Assembly (NCBI RefSeq): GCF_001078055.1
Contig: NZ_CP010777.1
Span: forward strand, 4,183,001 to 4,247,000
Direction: 5' to 3'
From: Rufibacter radiotolerans
Lineage (GTDB): Bacteria > Bacteroidota > Bacteroidia > Cytophagales > Hymenobacteraceae
DNA: 64,000 bases
Numbering within the stretch: position 1 is the first letter of the stretch; every line of letters starts with the position of its first letter. Both the position numbers and the translations under genes were made by a program. Below are positions 48,800-57,138 of the stretch, piece after piece. The notes under the pieces were generated by a model, which saw nothing but the letters and a program-made list of their open reading frames with translations, was not told the DNA's origin and did no database searches.

Positions 48800-48973
48800 A
48801 TGAAACAACACCCAAAACTGCAATTGCCAGAAGAGTTGCATTACTGCAACCGGAACCGATGGGGTTTTGTATCACCTGATAACCCCCCGCTGGTGCTGCA
48901 GGAAAGCCTGCCACCAGTAGCGCCTAAGGCCGAGATCTATAACTTTTGCGGTTATACGTTCTCAGATAACTAA
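48800..48973 (+). CDS. 57-residue uncharacterised protein
   Basis: A short reading frame from MKQHPKLQLPEELHYCNR to an end in FCGYTFSDN. Support comes from its signals: a strong Shine-Dalgarno element (ACGGAGG, 7 bp before ATG), unusual in this genome, and a clean rho-independent terminator 10 bp after the stop. Two Cys and many Pro are present; there is no signal peptide or membrane helix. No family is recognised. It may be a small regulatory or structural protein. Confidence 0.6.
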   Translation: MKQHPKLQLPEELHYCNRNRWGFVSPDNPPLVLQESLPPVAPKAEIYNFCGYTFSDN

Positions 48974-48982
48974 GTCATCATC

Positions 48983-49028
48983 GCCCAAACCCGGTCTAAC
49001 CAATTTCTGACCGGGTTTGGGCTTTTTT
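48983..49028 (+). terminator. Terminator of the 57-residue ORF
   Basis: GCCCAAACCCGGTC and GACCGGGTTTGGGC pair perfectly around a 12-nt loop and are followed by six T. Confidence 0.9.
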
Positions 49029-49533
49029 AGTACCCACTCCTCCCCTCTTCGTTTAGGTGCCATCGGCCTTTGCAGGCAAAGGCAATCTCCGCTTTCTTCT
49101 CAGGGTATTCTCTTCTATCTGAAACCCATTATCCTTCTAACTTCTCTGGCGTACGGAGTGCATGTGGGCAGAATTCCATGAAATTGCAGATTACCGGGGC
49201 GGCGGCTGATCATAATTTTTGCAGTTTGGTAATACCCACCTTTCCCACCTCCCTCGTAATCTTGCCCCCTCACTAGAGATAACCCCCTTTTCTTTACTTT
49301 AACCTGTCCCCTAAACCCCAGCGGCCTTCCTTCCATTTTCCCTCTTCTAAAATTACAACCCTCATTAGTACTACTCACCTTAACAACCTATAAACTAAAC
49401 CCCTTAAGACCATTTTCAATTTGCACTTTATAAGCAGAATGCAATTTGATTCAATCTTTGGTACCGCAACCCCTGATCTCTTTTTTTAGTATAAATACCC
49501 TGTACACTCTTAGACGAGGGGAGGTAGAAGGGT
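49029..49533. other. Non-coding interval with AT-rich promoter region
   Basis: About 500 bp with no convincing gene. The 3' part is AT-rich and holds a T-run and TATAAATA before the 73-residue ORF, so it probably contains that gene's promoter. Confidence 0.45.
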
Positions 49534-49755
49534 ATGATGGAAAAGCTGAGGAAAATTAAATTGGAACTGTATAATTTGAAGACAAAGGCCCGGAAGATAT
49601 TTAGGCGTGGTTATGAAGATTTAACCATGCTTATCTATTACCATGACCTTAAGGAAAATTTCAAGCTGTTGATTGTGAATACCAATCAAACGCTGCTACT
49701 GGAGAAGGAAATCTCCAGGGCCGAGGCTTTCCGGATCATGAACACCCGTCGTTAA
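49534..49755 (+). CDS. 73-residue basic protein of unknown function
   Basis: A small Lys/Arg-rich protein (MMEKLRKIKLELYNLKTKAR...) ending in AEAFRIMNTRR. A purine-rich GAGGGGAGGTAG lies just before the start and a hairpin terminator 65 bp after the stop, so it is probably expressed. No domain is recognised. The positive charge would allow nucleic-acid binding, but that is speculation. Confidence 0.6.
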   Translation: MMEKLRKIKLELYNLKTKARKIFRRGYEDLTMLIYYHDLKENFKLLIVNTNQTLLLEKEISRAEAFRIMNTRR

Positions 49756-49819
49756 CAGAAACTGTACCCCACCTGGGGATTATTTATAATAGATCGGGCG
49801 CAAGCCACCAGTAAACGAA

Positions 49820-49853
49820 AGGACCAGCCGTAGAAAGCTGGTCCTTCTTTTTT
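49820..49853 (+). terminator. Terminator of the 73-residue ORF
   Basis: AGGACCAGC and GCTGGTCCT with an 8-nt loop, followed by TCTTTTTT. Confidence 0.85.
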
Positions 49854-50039
49854 GTGCTCATTCCGCTGAAAAAGACCAGTTATTTACCTTTGAGCTAATA
49901 AAGCTCTACCAGTTAAAATAAGCGTTAATGGATGCTCGTTACCAACTCATTACTATATACAGAATATTTATATTTAGGAACTCATATACTTACACTCACA
50001 TCTAATCCTGTTACCTATCCTTAATTCTATATATTACTT

Positions 50040-50747
50040 ATGAAAAAATTCCTCCTTCTACTTGGGCTTTGCAGCGCTCCATCCTTCTTGTTCGCCCAGG
50101 ATTTCGGAAAAACCTTGGTCACTGGGTCCATAAGCTTCTCCACAGAAAAGCATTCAATTTCTATAGGCAATTTACAAGAACAGAAAAGGAATAGTTTTTC
50201 CATTCGGCCGAAGGTGGGTTTCTTCGTGGGTCCAGCCATAGCAGTTGGGATTTCCGCCGGCTATACCAGAGACTATTACAGTGATCTTAATTCCAACAAT
50301 TATTACTATCAAGGCGTTGGGTATAATATCCCCACTGAATGGACGGGGAATTACTATAGTGCAGGGCCATTTGTACGCATTTATACCTCCCTTACACCCA
50401 AGTTTGCTTTCTACGGACACGGAGAAGCCTAGTATCAAACGGGCAAATCTGTTACCGAGCGCGACTTCAGCAACCTTCCGCCAGCCCCTAACGTCACGTG
50501 GGACACGACAGAGCCTACCACTACCAAAAAAGGCGGAGGGTTTAACCTACAGCCAGGTATCGTATTTTTCCCAACCAATACCATTGGGATAGAAGCTACG
50601 GTGGGCAACGTTGGCTACTCCAGCTCTAAATCAGAAACAGAAGGAAGCAACTATAGCTCTAAAAGTAGCGGGTTTAGCGCCAACTTCGGCTTAAACAGCG
50701 TCTCCTTAGGCATCTCCCTTTACCTGGGCCGCACTGCCTCAGAATAA
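50040..50747 (+). pseudogene. Outer-membrane beta-barrel protein interrupted by an in-frame TAG
   Basis: The frame begins with a signal peptide (MKKFLLLLGLCSAPSFLFA) and reads 130 codons of barrel-like sequence to a TAG at 50430-50432 (context GAA GCC TAG TAT CAA). The same frame then continues for 104 more codons of the same alternating beta style (FNLQPGIVFFPTNTIGIEAT and a final SLGISLYLGRTAS) to TAA at 50745-50747. A single C-to-T change in CAG would explain it. It is therefore a recent pseudogene, a readthrough gene or a sequencing error. The barrel resembles small Bacteroidota outer-membrane proteins (OmpW/porin-like). Confidence 0.75.
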
Positions 50748-50848
50748 AACACAGTAAGGCTACCTACATGCCCAGAGGCCTTAGTAGACCTTAGGCTTGT
50801 AGGCAGCTTACCTAAACCCTATCCCCCTGCCCTGCCGTATTTTGGCGT

Positions 50849-51982
50849 ATGCATCACCCTAGATTTCTCTGGCTATCTCTTTGCCTCTTCTTACTCCTGT
50901 TTTCCTGCACCTTTACCGGTAAACAACGCCCAGGCAAAGCTTTGCCGCCGGCTAGTGCCCAAACGCCTTTGTCTGTGATAGCCTTGGGTTCCTGCAACTC
51001 GCAGGACCGGGAGCAGCCGCTGTGGCGCGAGATCCTGAAAAACCAACCGCAGCTCTGGGTCTGGCTGGGAGACAATATCTACGGCGACACCGATGACATG
51101 CAGGTCTTAAAAGGGAAATACGACAAGCAGCTTAGAGAGCCCGACTACCAGAGGCTGCAGCAGACCGTACCCGTGATTGGTGTCTGGGATGACCATGACT
51201 ACGGCCGCAACAACGCCAATAAAACCTACAAGCCCAAAGCACAAAGCGCCCAATTGTTCTGGGACTTTATAGGCGAACCCCAGGCTAGTCCGCGCCGGAA
51301 GCAGCGTGGCGTGTACAGTGCCCATACGTACGGCCCCGTAGGCCGGCAAGTGAAAGTACTGCTCTTAGACGTACGTTATCACCAGGATTCTCTGCAAGGC
51401 CAGGAACCTACTTATAAACCCAACCTGAAAGGCCATTTATTGGGAGAGGCCCAATGGCGGTGGCTGGAGCGGGAACTCAAAAACAGCAAGGCCCAGTTTC
51501 ACCTGATTGGCAGCGGGCTGCAGATCATTGCCAATGACCATGGCTTTGAGCGCTGGGGCAACTTCCCTCGGGAAAGGGAGCGCCTCTTCAATCTGATTGC
51601 CAAAACCAGGGCCGCCAACGTGATTCTGCTCTCCGGGGACCGCCACTTTGCCGAACTCTCCAAACTTTCCTGGCCCGGGGTGCCCTATCCCATTTATGAC
51701 TTTACCACCAGCGGCCTCACCCATTCCTGGAAAGGTGGGCTAGTGAACGAACCCAACCGCCACCGGGTGGGCCAGATGCACGACAAGCTTAACTTTGGCG
51801 TGATGCGTTTTGCGTGGCAGGACAGCACGGCGGTGGTAAACTTTGAGATCAGGGACCGAAACAATGAGTTGCACCAACTGGTAAAGGTGGAGTATGCGCT
51901 GCCCAAAATCGGGCAAAAGCCACCCCGTAAGATTCCTTTCATGAGAAAGAAACCAGCAGAGAAATTACAAGAAAAACATTGA
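50849..51982 (+). CDS. PhoD-like alkaline phosphatase, lipoprotein
   Basis: A 377-residue exported phosphoesterase. Signal MHHPRFLWLSLCLFLLLFSC ends in a lipobox Cys. The metallophosphatase core shows WLGDNIYGDTDD (metal Asp), VPVIGVWDDHDYG (Asp-His pair), FHLIGSGLQIIAND, and LSGDRHFAEL near the end, as in PhoD. It would cleave phosphodiesters or monoesters outside the cytoplasm with bound metal. It is monocistronic and convergent with the next gene, with a palindromic repeat between them. Confidence 0.9.
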   Translation: MHHPRFLWLSLCLFLLLFSCTFTGKQRPGKALPPASAQTPLSVIALGSCNSQDREQPLWREILKNQPQLWVWLGDNIYGDTDDMQVLKGKYDKQLREPDYQRLQQTVPVIGVWDDHDYGRNNANKTYKPKAQSAQLFWDFIGEPQASPRRKQRGVYSAHTYGPVGRQVKVLLLDVRYHQDSLQGQEPTYKPNLKGHLLGEAQWRWLERELKNSKAQFHLIGSGLQIIANDHGFERWGNFPRERERLFNLIAKTRAANVILLSGDRHFAELSKLSWPGVPYPIYDFTTSGLTHSWKGGLVNEPNRHRVGQMHDKLNFGVMRFAWQDSTAVVNFEIRDRNNELHQLVKVEYALPKIGQKPPRKIPFMRKKPAEKLQEKH

Positions 51983-51987
51983 CGGAT

Positions 51988-52026
51988 CTGTTTTAAGGCC
52001 GTTTTCAGGAAAATAGGCGTAAAACG
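51988..52026. repeat. 38-bp palindrome family, copy 14
   Basis: CTGTTTTAAGGCCGTTTTCA and complementary arm, between convergent phosphatase and GyrI-like genes, where it may act as a two-way terminator. Confidence 0.8.
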
Positions 52027-52032
52027 GACGGG

Positions 52033-52554
52033 TTATCTCGGCGCCAGCGCTACCTCTATCACCGCGGGCTTGCCTTCGGGAAAGCGTTCCACGTAGAACT
52101 CCTGCAGGGTGAGATTGTGCTCTTCGGCGTAGTCAAACAGGGCACTGTAAATGCGTTTGGGCGCAATGGTAATGCTGGCATCCAGTTCGCCTTTCAAGAC
52201 CGGCTGGCCGGCCGGAACCACCCGCACGGTGAAGCCCACCGGCAAGGAGGTAGTGTCTTGCACGGCCACGCCAATAAAGGCTTTTATGGTCTTGGAATCC
52301 TTGCCCGGGTTGTTGTAATAGATACCGGCCAGGTCGCCAACCAGTTGTTTGTCTTCCACGGCCTTGCCTACCTGCTGGTAGATCTTGCCCAGTTCGTCTG
52401 CCTCGGTGTTGCCTTCATAGTATTTGCCGGCCATTAACACCTGTGAAGATACTCCCTTGGTCACGTTTACTTCGGCGAAGCCCCCCATGTACGTGTAAAA
52501 CACCAGCACCAGGCCTGCTACAATGGCCAGGTAGGTCAAATACTTCTTCTTCAT
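52033..52554 (-). CDS. Membrane-anchored protein, possibly GyrI-like
   Basis: A 173-residue protein with one N-terminal helix (LTYLAIVAGLVLVFYTYMGG) and a periplasmic domain. The order of strands and the segment IGVAVQDTTSLPVGFTVRVV, then YSALFDYAEEHNL and FYVERFPEG, loosely recall GyrI-like ligand-binding domains. That match is weak, so the function is open. It lies downstream of the ABC exporter gene on the minus strand, 168 bp apart. Confidence 0.5.
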   Translation of the reverse strand: MKKKYLTYLAIVAGLVLVFYTYMGGFAEVNVTKGVSSQVLMAGKYYEGNTEADELGKIYQQVGKAVEDKQLVGDLAGIYYNNPGKDSKTIKAFIGVAVQDTTSLPVGFTVRVVPAGQPVLKGELDASITIAPKRIYSALFDYAEEHNLTLQEFYVERFPEGKPAVIEVALAPR

Positions 52555-52671
52555 TTTTTGATTGCTGGTTGTTGATTGTTAATAGCTGATTCTTGCTCCT
52601 GTAAGCGCATATTTAAACCTTGCTTTCTGCTGCGGCGGTGTTTCTCACTAAGGAGGCAACTAGCGAAAAGT

Positions 52672-52709
52672 CGTTTTGGGGCCGTTTTTCAGAAAACAGG
52701 CTTAAAACG
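52672..52709. repeat. 38-bp palindrome family, copy 15 (near-perfect)
   Basis: CGTTTTGGGGCCGTTTTTCA and complementary arm, 13 bp past the ABC exporter stop codon. Confidence 0.85.
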
Positions 52710-52722
52710 AAATTCTCAGGGT

Positions 52723-54489
52723 TTACACAAAATTCTTGTACTGCATCTCATGGAGCTGGGCATAGTAGCCACCGCTCTGGAGCAGTTGCTCATGGCGGCC
52801 GCTTTCCTTGATCTCGCCGCGGTCAAGCACAATAATGTTGTCTGCTTTCTGGATGGTGGAGAGGCGGTGGGCAATGACAATGGAGGTACGGCCCTGCATC
52901 AATTGCGCAATGGCAAATTGGATCAGTTCCTCGGTCTCAGAATCCACGCTGGAGGTGGCCTCATCCAGGATGATGATCTTGGGGTTGTACACCATGGCCC
53001 GCACGAAGGAGATCAACTGCCGCTGCCCCACCGACAGCGTGGCCCCGCGTTCCATCACGTTGTAGTGCAGTCCGCCGGGCAGGCGTTCAATAAACCGGTC
53101 GGCGCCTACCAGGCGGGCGGCGTGCCACATCTGTTCTTCGGTGATGTCTTTATTGCCCAGACTGATGTTGTCCGCGATGGTACCCGAGAACAGGAACACG
53201 TCCTGCAGCACCACGCCAATCTGCCGGCGAAGCACATCCAGGTCATACTCTTTGATGTCGCGGCCGTCTACTTTAATGGTGCCTTTGTTGATCTCGTAAA
53301 AGCGGCTCAGCAGGTTGATGATGGAGGTTTTCCCGGCTCCGGTTGCGCCCACCAAGGCCACGGTCTGCCCCGCCTGCACCTCAAAAGACACGCCCCGCAA
53401 CACCCAATCCTCGTAATTATAGGCAAACCACACCTTGTCAAACTCCACCGACCCATTAATGGTCTTGGGCGCATAGGTGCCCGAGTCTGAAATCATTTCC
53501 TGGCTTTCCAGCAGCTTCATAATCCGCTCAGAACTCACCACGCCCAACTGCAGGGTATTGAACCTATCGGCTATCTGCCGGATGGGCCTAAAGAACATGG
53601 CAATGTACATGATAAAGGCAATGAGAGAGCCCAGCGTCACCGTTTCCTGGATCACGCCCTTGGCTCCGTACCACACCAACAGACCCGTTCCGGCGGCGCC
53701 GATGACCTCCGCTACCGGGAAGTAGATGGAGTAATATAGTACTGATTTAATATTTGCGCGGGTATGTTCCTTGTTGATGGCCTGGAACTTCTTCATCTCA
53801 CGCTCTTCGTTGTTGAAGATCTGCACCACCATCATGCCCGTGATATGTTCCTGCACAAAGGCGTTGAGCTTGGCCACCGCCCCGCGCACCTCCTGGAACG
53901 ATGATTTCACCTTCTCCTTGAAGATATAGGTACTGATGATGAGCAGCGGAAACATGGAAAGGCTCACGAGCGTGAGTTTCCAGTCAATCCAGAACATGTA
54001 ACCCAGGATGAAGACCAGTTGCAGCACATCACCAATCATGGCGGCAAGGCCCTCAGAGAACACGTCAGACAGCGTCTCCACGTCGCTCACGTTTCTAGTT
54101 ACCAGCGTGCCAATAGGCGTGCGGTCATAGAACTTGAGCCTAAGCTTTAGGATGTGCTCATAGAGTTTCACCCGGATGTCGCGCACCACATACTGGCCCA
54201 GCCAGCCGGCAAAGTAGGTATGGAAGTACGACACCGCCGTGTGGGCCACCAGCAGCACAATAAGCCAGATGAACATGCGGTTCACGCCCTGCCAGTTGTA
54301 CTGCAGAATCTGCTTGTCTACCATCTCCTGGATCAGGAATGGCCGCACGGTAGCCAGGAACGCCGAGGCCACCGTTAGAAAAATAACCAGGTAAAACACC
54401 CGTTGGTACGGCTTTACAAACCGGAATATCTTGCGCAGCACGTCCCAGTCAAATGCGCTTCCGGTCTTGCCGCCTCCTATTTCACTCAT
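52723..54489 (-). CDS. ABC exporter, fused permease and ATPase
   Basis: A 588-residue half-transporter. Transmembrane helices occupy roughly residues 30-320 (VFYLVIFLTVASAFLATVRP is the first). The ATPase domain has Walker A GATGAGKTS, signature LSVGQRQL (Val for the usual Gly), Walker B IIILDEATSSVD and H-loop IAHR. It probably exports lipids or drugs as a homodimer or with a partner. It is a separate lineage from the exporter at 19.2 kb. A palindromic repeat follows the stop codon. Confidence 0.93.
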   Translation of the reverse strand: MSEIGGGKTGSAFDWDVLRKIFRFVKPYQRVFYLVIFLTVASAFLATVRPFLIQEMVDKQILQYNWQGVNRMFIWLIVLLVAHTAVSYFHTYFAGWLGQYVVRDIRVKLYEHILKLRLKFYDRTPIGTLVTRNVSDVETLSDVFSEGLAAMIGDVLQLVFILGYMFWIDWKLTLVSLSMFPLLIISTYIFKEKVKSSFQEVRGAVAKLNAFVQEHITGMMVVQIFNNEEREMKKFQAINKEHTRANIKSVLYYSIYFPVAEVIGAAGTGLLVWYGAKGVIQETVTLGSLIAFIMYIAMFFRPIRQIADRFNTLQLGVVSSERIMKLLESQEMISDSGTYAPKTINGSVEFDKVWFAYNYEDWVLRGVSFEVQAGQTVALVGATGAGKTSIINLLSRFYEINKGTIKVDGRDIKEYDLDVLRRQIGVVLQDVFLFSGTIADNISLGNKDITEEQMWHAARLVGADRFIERLPGGLHYNVMERGATLSVGQRQLISFVRAMVYNPKIIILDEATSSVDSETEELIQFAIAQLMQGRTSIVIAHRLSTIQKADNIIVLDRGEIKESGRHEQLLQSGGYYAQLHEMQYKNFV

Positions 54490-54573
54490 GAAGTATTGCT
54501 TATATGTAAAATGCGCCCCTGGTGCTGTTAACGAAGAACAGATACCCTAGGTGCGGCCCGTTAAGTTAAACCA

Positions 54574-54613
54574 CTGTTTTGAGGCTCTTTTTGTGAAATG
54601 CAGCCTAAAACAG
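54574..54613. repeat. 38-bp palindrome family, copy 16
   Basis: CTGTTTTGAGGCTCTTTTTG and complementary arm with several mismatches, in the region upstream of the ABC exporter gene. Confidence 0.7.
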
Positions 54614-54703
54614 CTTTGGCTTTCTACGGCAAAAGTACACAATTAACTACGGAATTATGTTTCAGAGTTCTGTGCTTATGGAAAGGGTGATCAGCAGAGG
54701 TTG

Positions 54704-54737
54704 TCATCCCCTTACCCCCTTCAAAGGGGGACGAAGG
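54704..54737. repeat. CCCCTACCCCCTTCAAA element, copy 3
   Basis: TCATCCCCTTACCCCCTTCA followed by AAGGGGGACGAAGG, near the 3' end of truA. Confidence 0.75.
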
Positions 54738-54799
54738 AGAAGGCAGTAGTGGTTATTTACTCCTAGAAACACCAACAACGGCGCAAACAGCAGAAGGAA

Positions 54800-55606
54800 T
54801 TACTCTTCCGTAGGTTTAAAGGCTACCTCTGCCGCCGTCTGCTCAAAAAGCTTTTGTTGCTCCGCGAAATACCCTTCCGGGTACTCCACCTTATGCAGGA
54901 AGAGCCCTTGGGCGGGGGCCGCGCCGCTGGCTAGTGTGCGGTCCTGGCGTTCAATGGCTTGCCTGAATTGGTCAACCGAAAGCTTTCCCTTGCCTACGTC
55001 TAAGAGCGTGCCTACCACCAGGCGCACCATGCCACGTAGGAAACGGTTGGCTTTGATGGTGAAGATGAGCAGGTCTCCTTCCTGGCGCCAGTGGGCCTGG
55101 GTGATGGTGCAGCGGTAATGCTTGGTGTCTCCCTTCACTTTTGAGAAGGTGGTAAAGTCTTCCAGGTCCAGCAGCGCCTGGGCCGCGGCATTCATCTGCG
55201 CCACCTCTGGCAGACGGGGCATGAAATAGGCGTGTTTTACCAGAAACGGGTTGCGCTGCAGGGAAATGCGGTACTCATAGGTGCGGGAAATGGCGTCAAA
55301 ACGGGTGTGCGCCTCGGGACCGACAGGCAATACCTGACCGATGGAAATGTCTGCCGGAAGGATTCGGTTAAGCTTGTGCTGAATGTCTGCGGGCGAGAAA
55401 GCCTGGGGCAGGTCTACGTGCACCCACTGCTGGGTGGCGTGCACCCCGGTATCGGTGCGGCCGCTGCCAATGGTCTCCACAGAGGGTAACCGGAATACCG
55501 TGCGCAGGCACTCATCCAGCACCTGCTGCACCGTGAGGGCATTGGGCTGCACCTGCCAACCATGGAACCGGGTTCCGTCATACGCCACTTCTAGAAAATA
55601 CCGCAT
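54800..55606 (-). CDS. truA: tRNA pseudouridine(38-40) synthase
   Basis: TruA isomerises uridines 38-40 of the tRNA anticodon stem to pseudouridine. The catalytic Asp52 lies in GSGRTDTGVHATQQ; the opening RYFLEVAYDGTRFHGWQ and later NRFLRGMVRLVVGTLLDVGKG are family hallmarks. At 268 residues the length is normal. The start is certain from the conserved N-terminus, and a perfect -7 promoter box sits only 4 bp upstream, so the mRNA may have almost no leader. It is monocistronic. Confidence 0.96.
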   Translation of the reverse strand: MRYFLEVAYDGTRFHGWQVQPNALTVQQVLDECLRTVFRLPSVETIGSGRTDTGVHATQQWVHVDLPQAFSPADIQHKLNRILPADISIGQVLPVGPEAHTRFDAISRTYEYRISLQRNPFLVKHAYFMPRLPEVAQMNAAAQALLDLEDFTTFSKVKGDTKHYRCTITQAHWRQEGDLLIFTIKANRFLRGMVRLVVGTLLDVGKGKLSVDQFRQAIERQDRTLASGAAPAQGLFLHKVEYPEGYFAEQQKLFEQTAAEVAFKPTEE

Positions 55607-55610
55607 GCGG

Positions 55611-55618
55611 CAAAGATA
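55611..55618 (-). promoter_or_regulatory. -7 promoter box (TATCTTTG) adjoining the truA start codon
   Basis: Read on the minus strand it is TATCTTTG, an exact match to the Bacteroidota -7 consensus, ending 4 bp before the ATG at 55606. Transcription would begin at or next to the start codon. Confidence 0.5.
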
Positions 55619-55662
55619 CGGAATTGATTTCAGCCGCTCAGCCCCAGCTGGACTGCACGAAA

Positions 55663-55701
55663 CCGTTTTAGGTCTGTTTTCAGGAAAACGGCCCTAAAAC
55701 G
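55663..55701. repeat. 38-bp palindrome family, copy 17
   Basis: CCGTTTTAGGTCTGTTTTCA and complementary arm, between truA's 5' end and the terminator of the next gene. Confidence 0.8.
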
Positions 55702-55730
55702 AAAAGGTCTTCAAAACTAGAGAGCAAGCA

Positions 55731-55762
55731 TAAAAAAACGGCCCCTTAGGCAGGGGCCGTTC
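55731..55762 (-). terminator. Terminator of the charged secreted-protein gene
   Basis: AACGGCCCC and GGGGCCGTT form a stem with a 7-nt loop; on the minus strand a run of seven T follows. Confidence 0.85.
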
Positions 55763-55784
55763 TCAAACTTGGGGAAAAGAAATT

Positions 55785-56228
55785 TTATAATTTTACCAAC
55801 GAAAGGCTGCGTCGGCTGGCTTGCCAGGCAAACTGGCGCTTGTCGCGCTCTTTCTCATATTTGGTCTGCAGCGCCTGTTTTTCCTGCTCATATTGGGCTT
55901 TCAACTGGAGTTGCTCCCGCTCAAAGTCAATGGAAGAGCTGTTGTTTTTGGCGTATTTATCGCTGAGGGCGTGTTGCTTGCGGTTATACTTCAGTTTAAG
56001 GCGGTCCTGGTCGTGCTCGTATTTATCTTTGGCGAGGGCCATCTCGCGTTGGAACACCTCGTCCTTGCGCAGGGCCTTTGCCATTTCCTTCTCGCGTTTT
56101 TTATCGGCTTTAGCCGCTTTTTTGTCCCGACTGATGGAGGAAGCGTAAGCGCCTGATACCTGGGCCATGGTTACCTGGCTTGCCAACAGCAGAAGCCCCA
56201 TTAAGCTGAATAGTAAAAACCGTTTCAT
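55785..56228 (-). CDS. Secreted charged coiled-coil protein of unknown function
   Basis: A 147-residue protein with a signal peptide (MKRFLLFSLMGLLLLASQVT) and a mature part almost entirely of Lys, Glu, Gln, Asp and Arg (KKAAKADKKREKEMAKALRK, then KYEHDQDRLKLKYNRKQHAL), predicting a long helix or coiled coil in the periplasm. No family is recognised. It has its own terminator and appears monocistronic. Confidence 0.65.
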   Translation of the reverse strand: MKRFLLFSLMGLLLLASQVTMAQVSGAYASSISRDKKAAKADKKREKEMAKALRKDEVFQREMALAKDKYEHDQDRLKLKYNRKQHALSDKYAKNNSSSIDFEREQLQLKAQYEQEKQALQTKYEKERDKRQFAWQASRRSLSLVKL

Positions 56229-56449
56229 TTTTCAAAGGATTTAGTATGGTTCTGCCTTTACAAGGTCCATGCCAAAAGCTGGCTATTTAACATAGTATCC
56301 AGATTTCATTCGTAAACATTGGGCTTGCTTAAAACTCTGCAGGCAGAGCCTGTCACCAAGGGAAAGGAAGGGGTTAGAAACAATATCTTAAAAACTGTTA
56401 AAGCTTGCCCCCGAAGCTATTTCTGGCCTCACGGTTTAGAAGTTTTGTG

Positions 56450-56457
56450 TAGTTTTG
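56450..56457 (+). promoter_or_regulatory. -7 promoter box (TAGTTTTG) of the DUF4293 gene
   Basis: TAnnTTTG match 30 bp upstream of the ATG at 56488; no obvious -33 TTG at the right distance. Confidence 0.4.
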
Positions 56458-56487
56458 TAGCTTCTATTCTTTTTAAAGAACCTTATT

Positions 56488-56964
56488 ATGATACAAAGAG
56501 TCCAGAGCGTGTTCCTGTTCTTGATTGTGGTAGCCATGGTGACCCTGTTTTTTGTGCCCATCTGGGCGAAGACCAACCCCGCCGACGGACAGGAGTGGGT
56601 ATTGAACGCCTTTAAGCTGGCCCCGGCCAATGCCACGGCAGAGACCGCGTCTACCAACACTATCTTTATAGCGATTCTGGCCGGAGCCGCCGCCTTGATT
56701 GCCTTGTTTGAAATCTTCCAATACAAGAATCGCCTGACCCAGATGAAACTGGGCTTGCTGAATTCGTTGGTGATGGCCGCCTTGATGGGCTTTGCCTTTT
56801 ATTATTCTTCTTACGTGGGCGAGGACCTGGTGAAAACCAATGGCCAGGGCGACTACCTTTCGGGCTTCTATTTACCGGCGGTAGGTTTGTTGATGAACGT
56901 ACTGGCCAACCGCTTTATCAAGCGCGACGAAGACTTGGTGCGTTCTATGGATCGTTTGCGGTAG
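56488..56964 (+). CDS. DUF4293 family membrane protein
   Basis: A 158-residue inner-membrane protein with four helices (about residues 8-24, 55-72, 85-104 and 121-138), the layout of the Bacteroidota DUF4293 family. MIQRVQSVFLFLIVVAMVTL is the typical first helix, with IQRxQS at its start. The function is unknown. A hairpin terminator follows 55 bp downstream. Confidence 0.88.
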   Translation: MIQRVQSVFLFLIVVAMVTLFFVPIWAKTNPADGQEWVLNAFKLAPANATAETASTNTIFIAILAGAAALIALFEIFQYKNRLTQMKLGLLNSLVMAALMGFAFYYSSYVGEDLVKTNGQGDYLSGFYLPAVGLLMNVLANRFIKRDEDLVRSMDRLR

Positions 56965-57018
56965 GTTTTGGTAAGACTTAAGACGCAGGATATATCTTTA
57001 TCTTAGCCTGTGGGTATT

Positions 57019-57064
57019 AAAAAAGGGAGGGCTCTGCTGTACAGCGGGGCCCTTCCTTTTTTTT
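57019..57064 (+). terminator. Terminator of the DUF4293 gene
   Basis: An imperfect stem (AAAAGGGAGGGCTCTGCTG with CAGCGGGGCCCTTCCTTTT) is followed by a T run. Confidence 0.8.
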
Positions 57065-57138
57065 AAAGTATCTATTCTCCTACTGTCTTGCCAGAAAAGT
57101 CCCGTGTCTTGTGTCCAACATCCTGCGTCTGAAAATGC

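Larger units (their letters stand above)
54490..54799. other. Repeat-bearing interval between ABC exporter and truA
   Basis: About 310 bp on the minus-strand side, holding one palindrome copy (54574-54613) and one CCCC...GGGG element (54704-54737). No gene. Confidence 0.5.

Noticed and set aside
49070..49276. 68-codon plus-strand frame
   Set aside because: No ribosome-binding site, no terminator and no domain; it lies in an AT-rich promoter interval.
52576..53490. 304-codon frame opposite the ABC exporter
   Set aside because: It is antisense to Walker B, signature and H-loop motifs and includes a palindromic repeat; it is not a gene.
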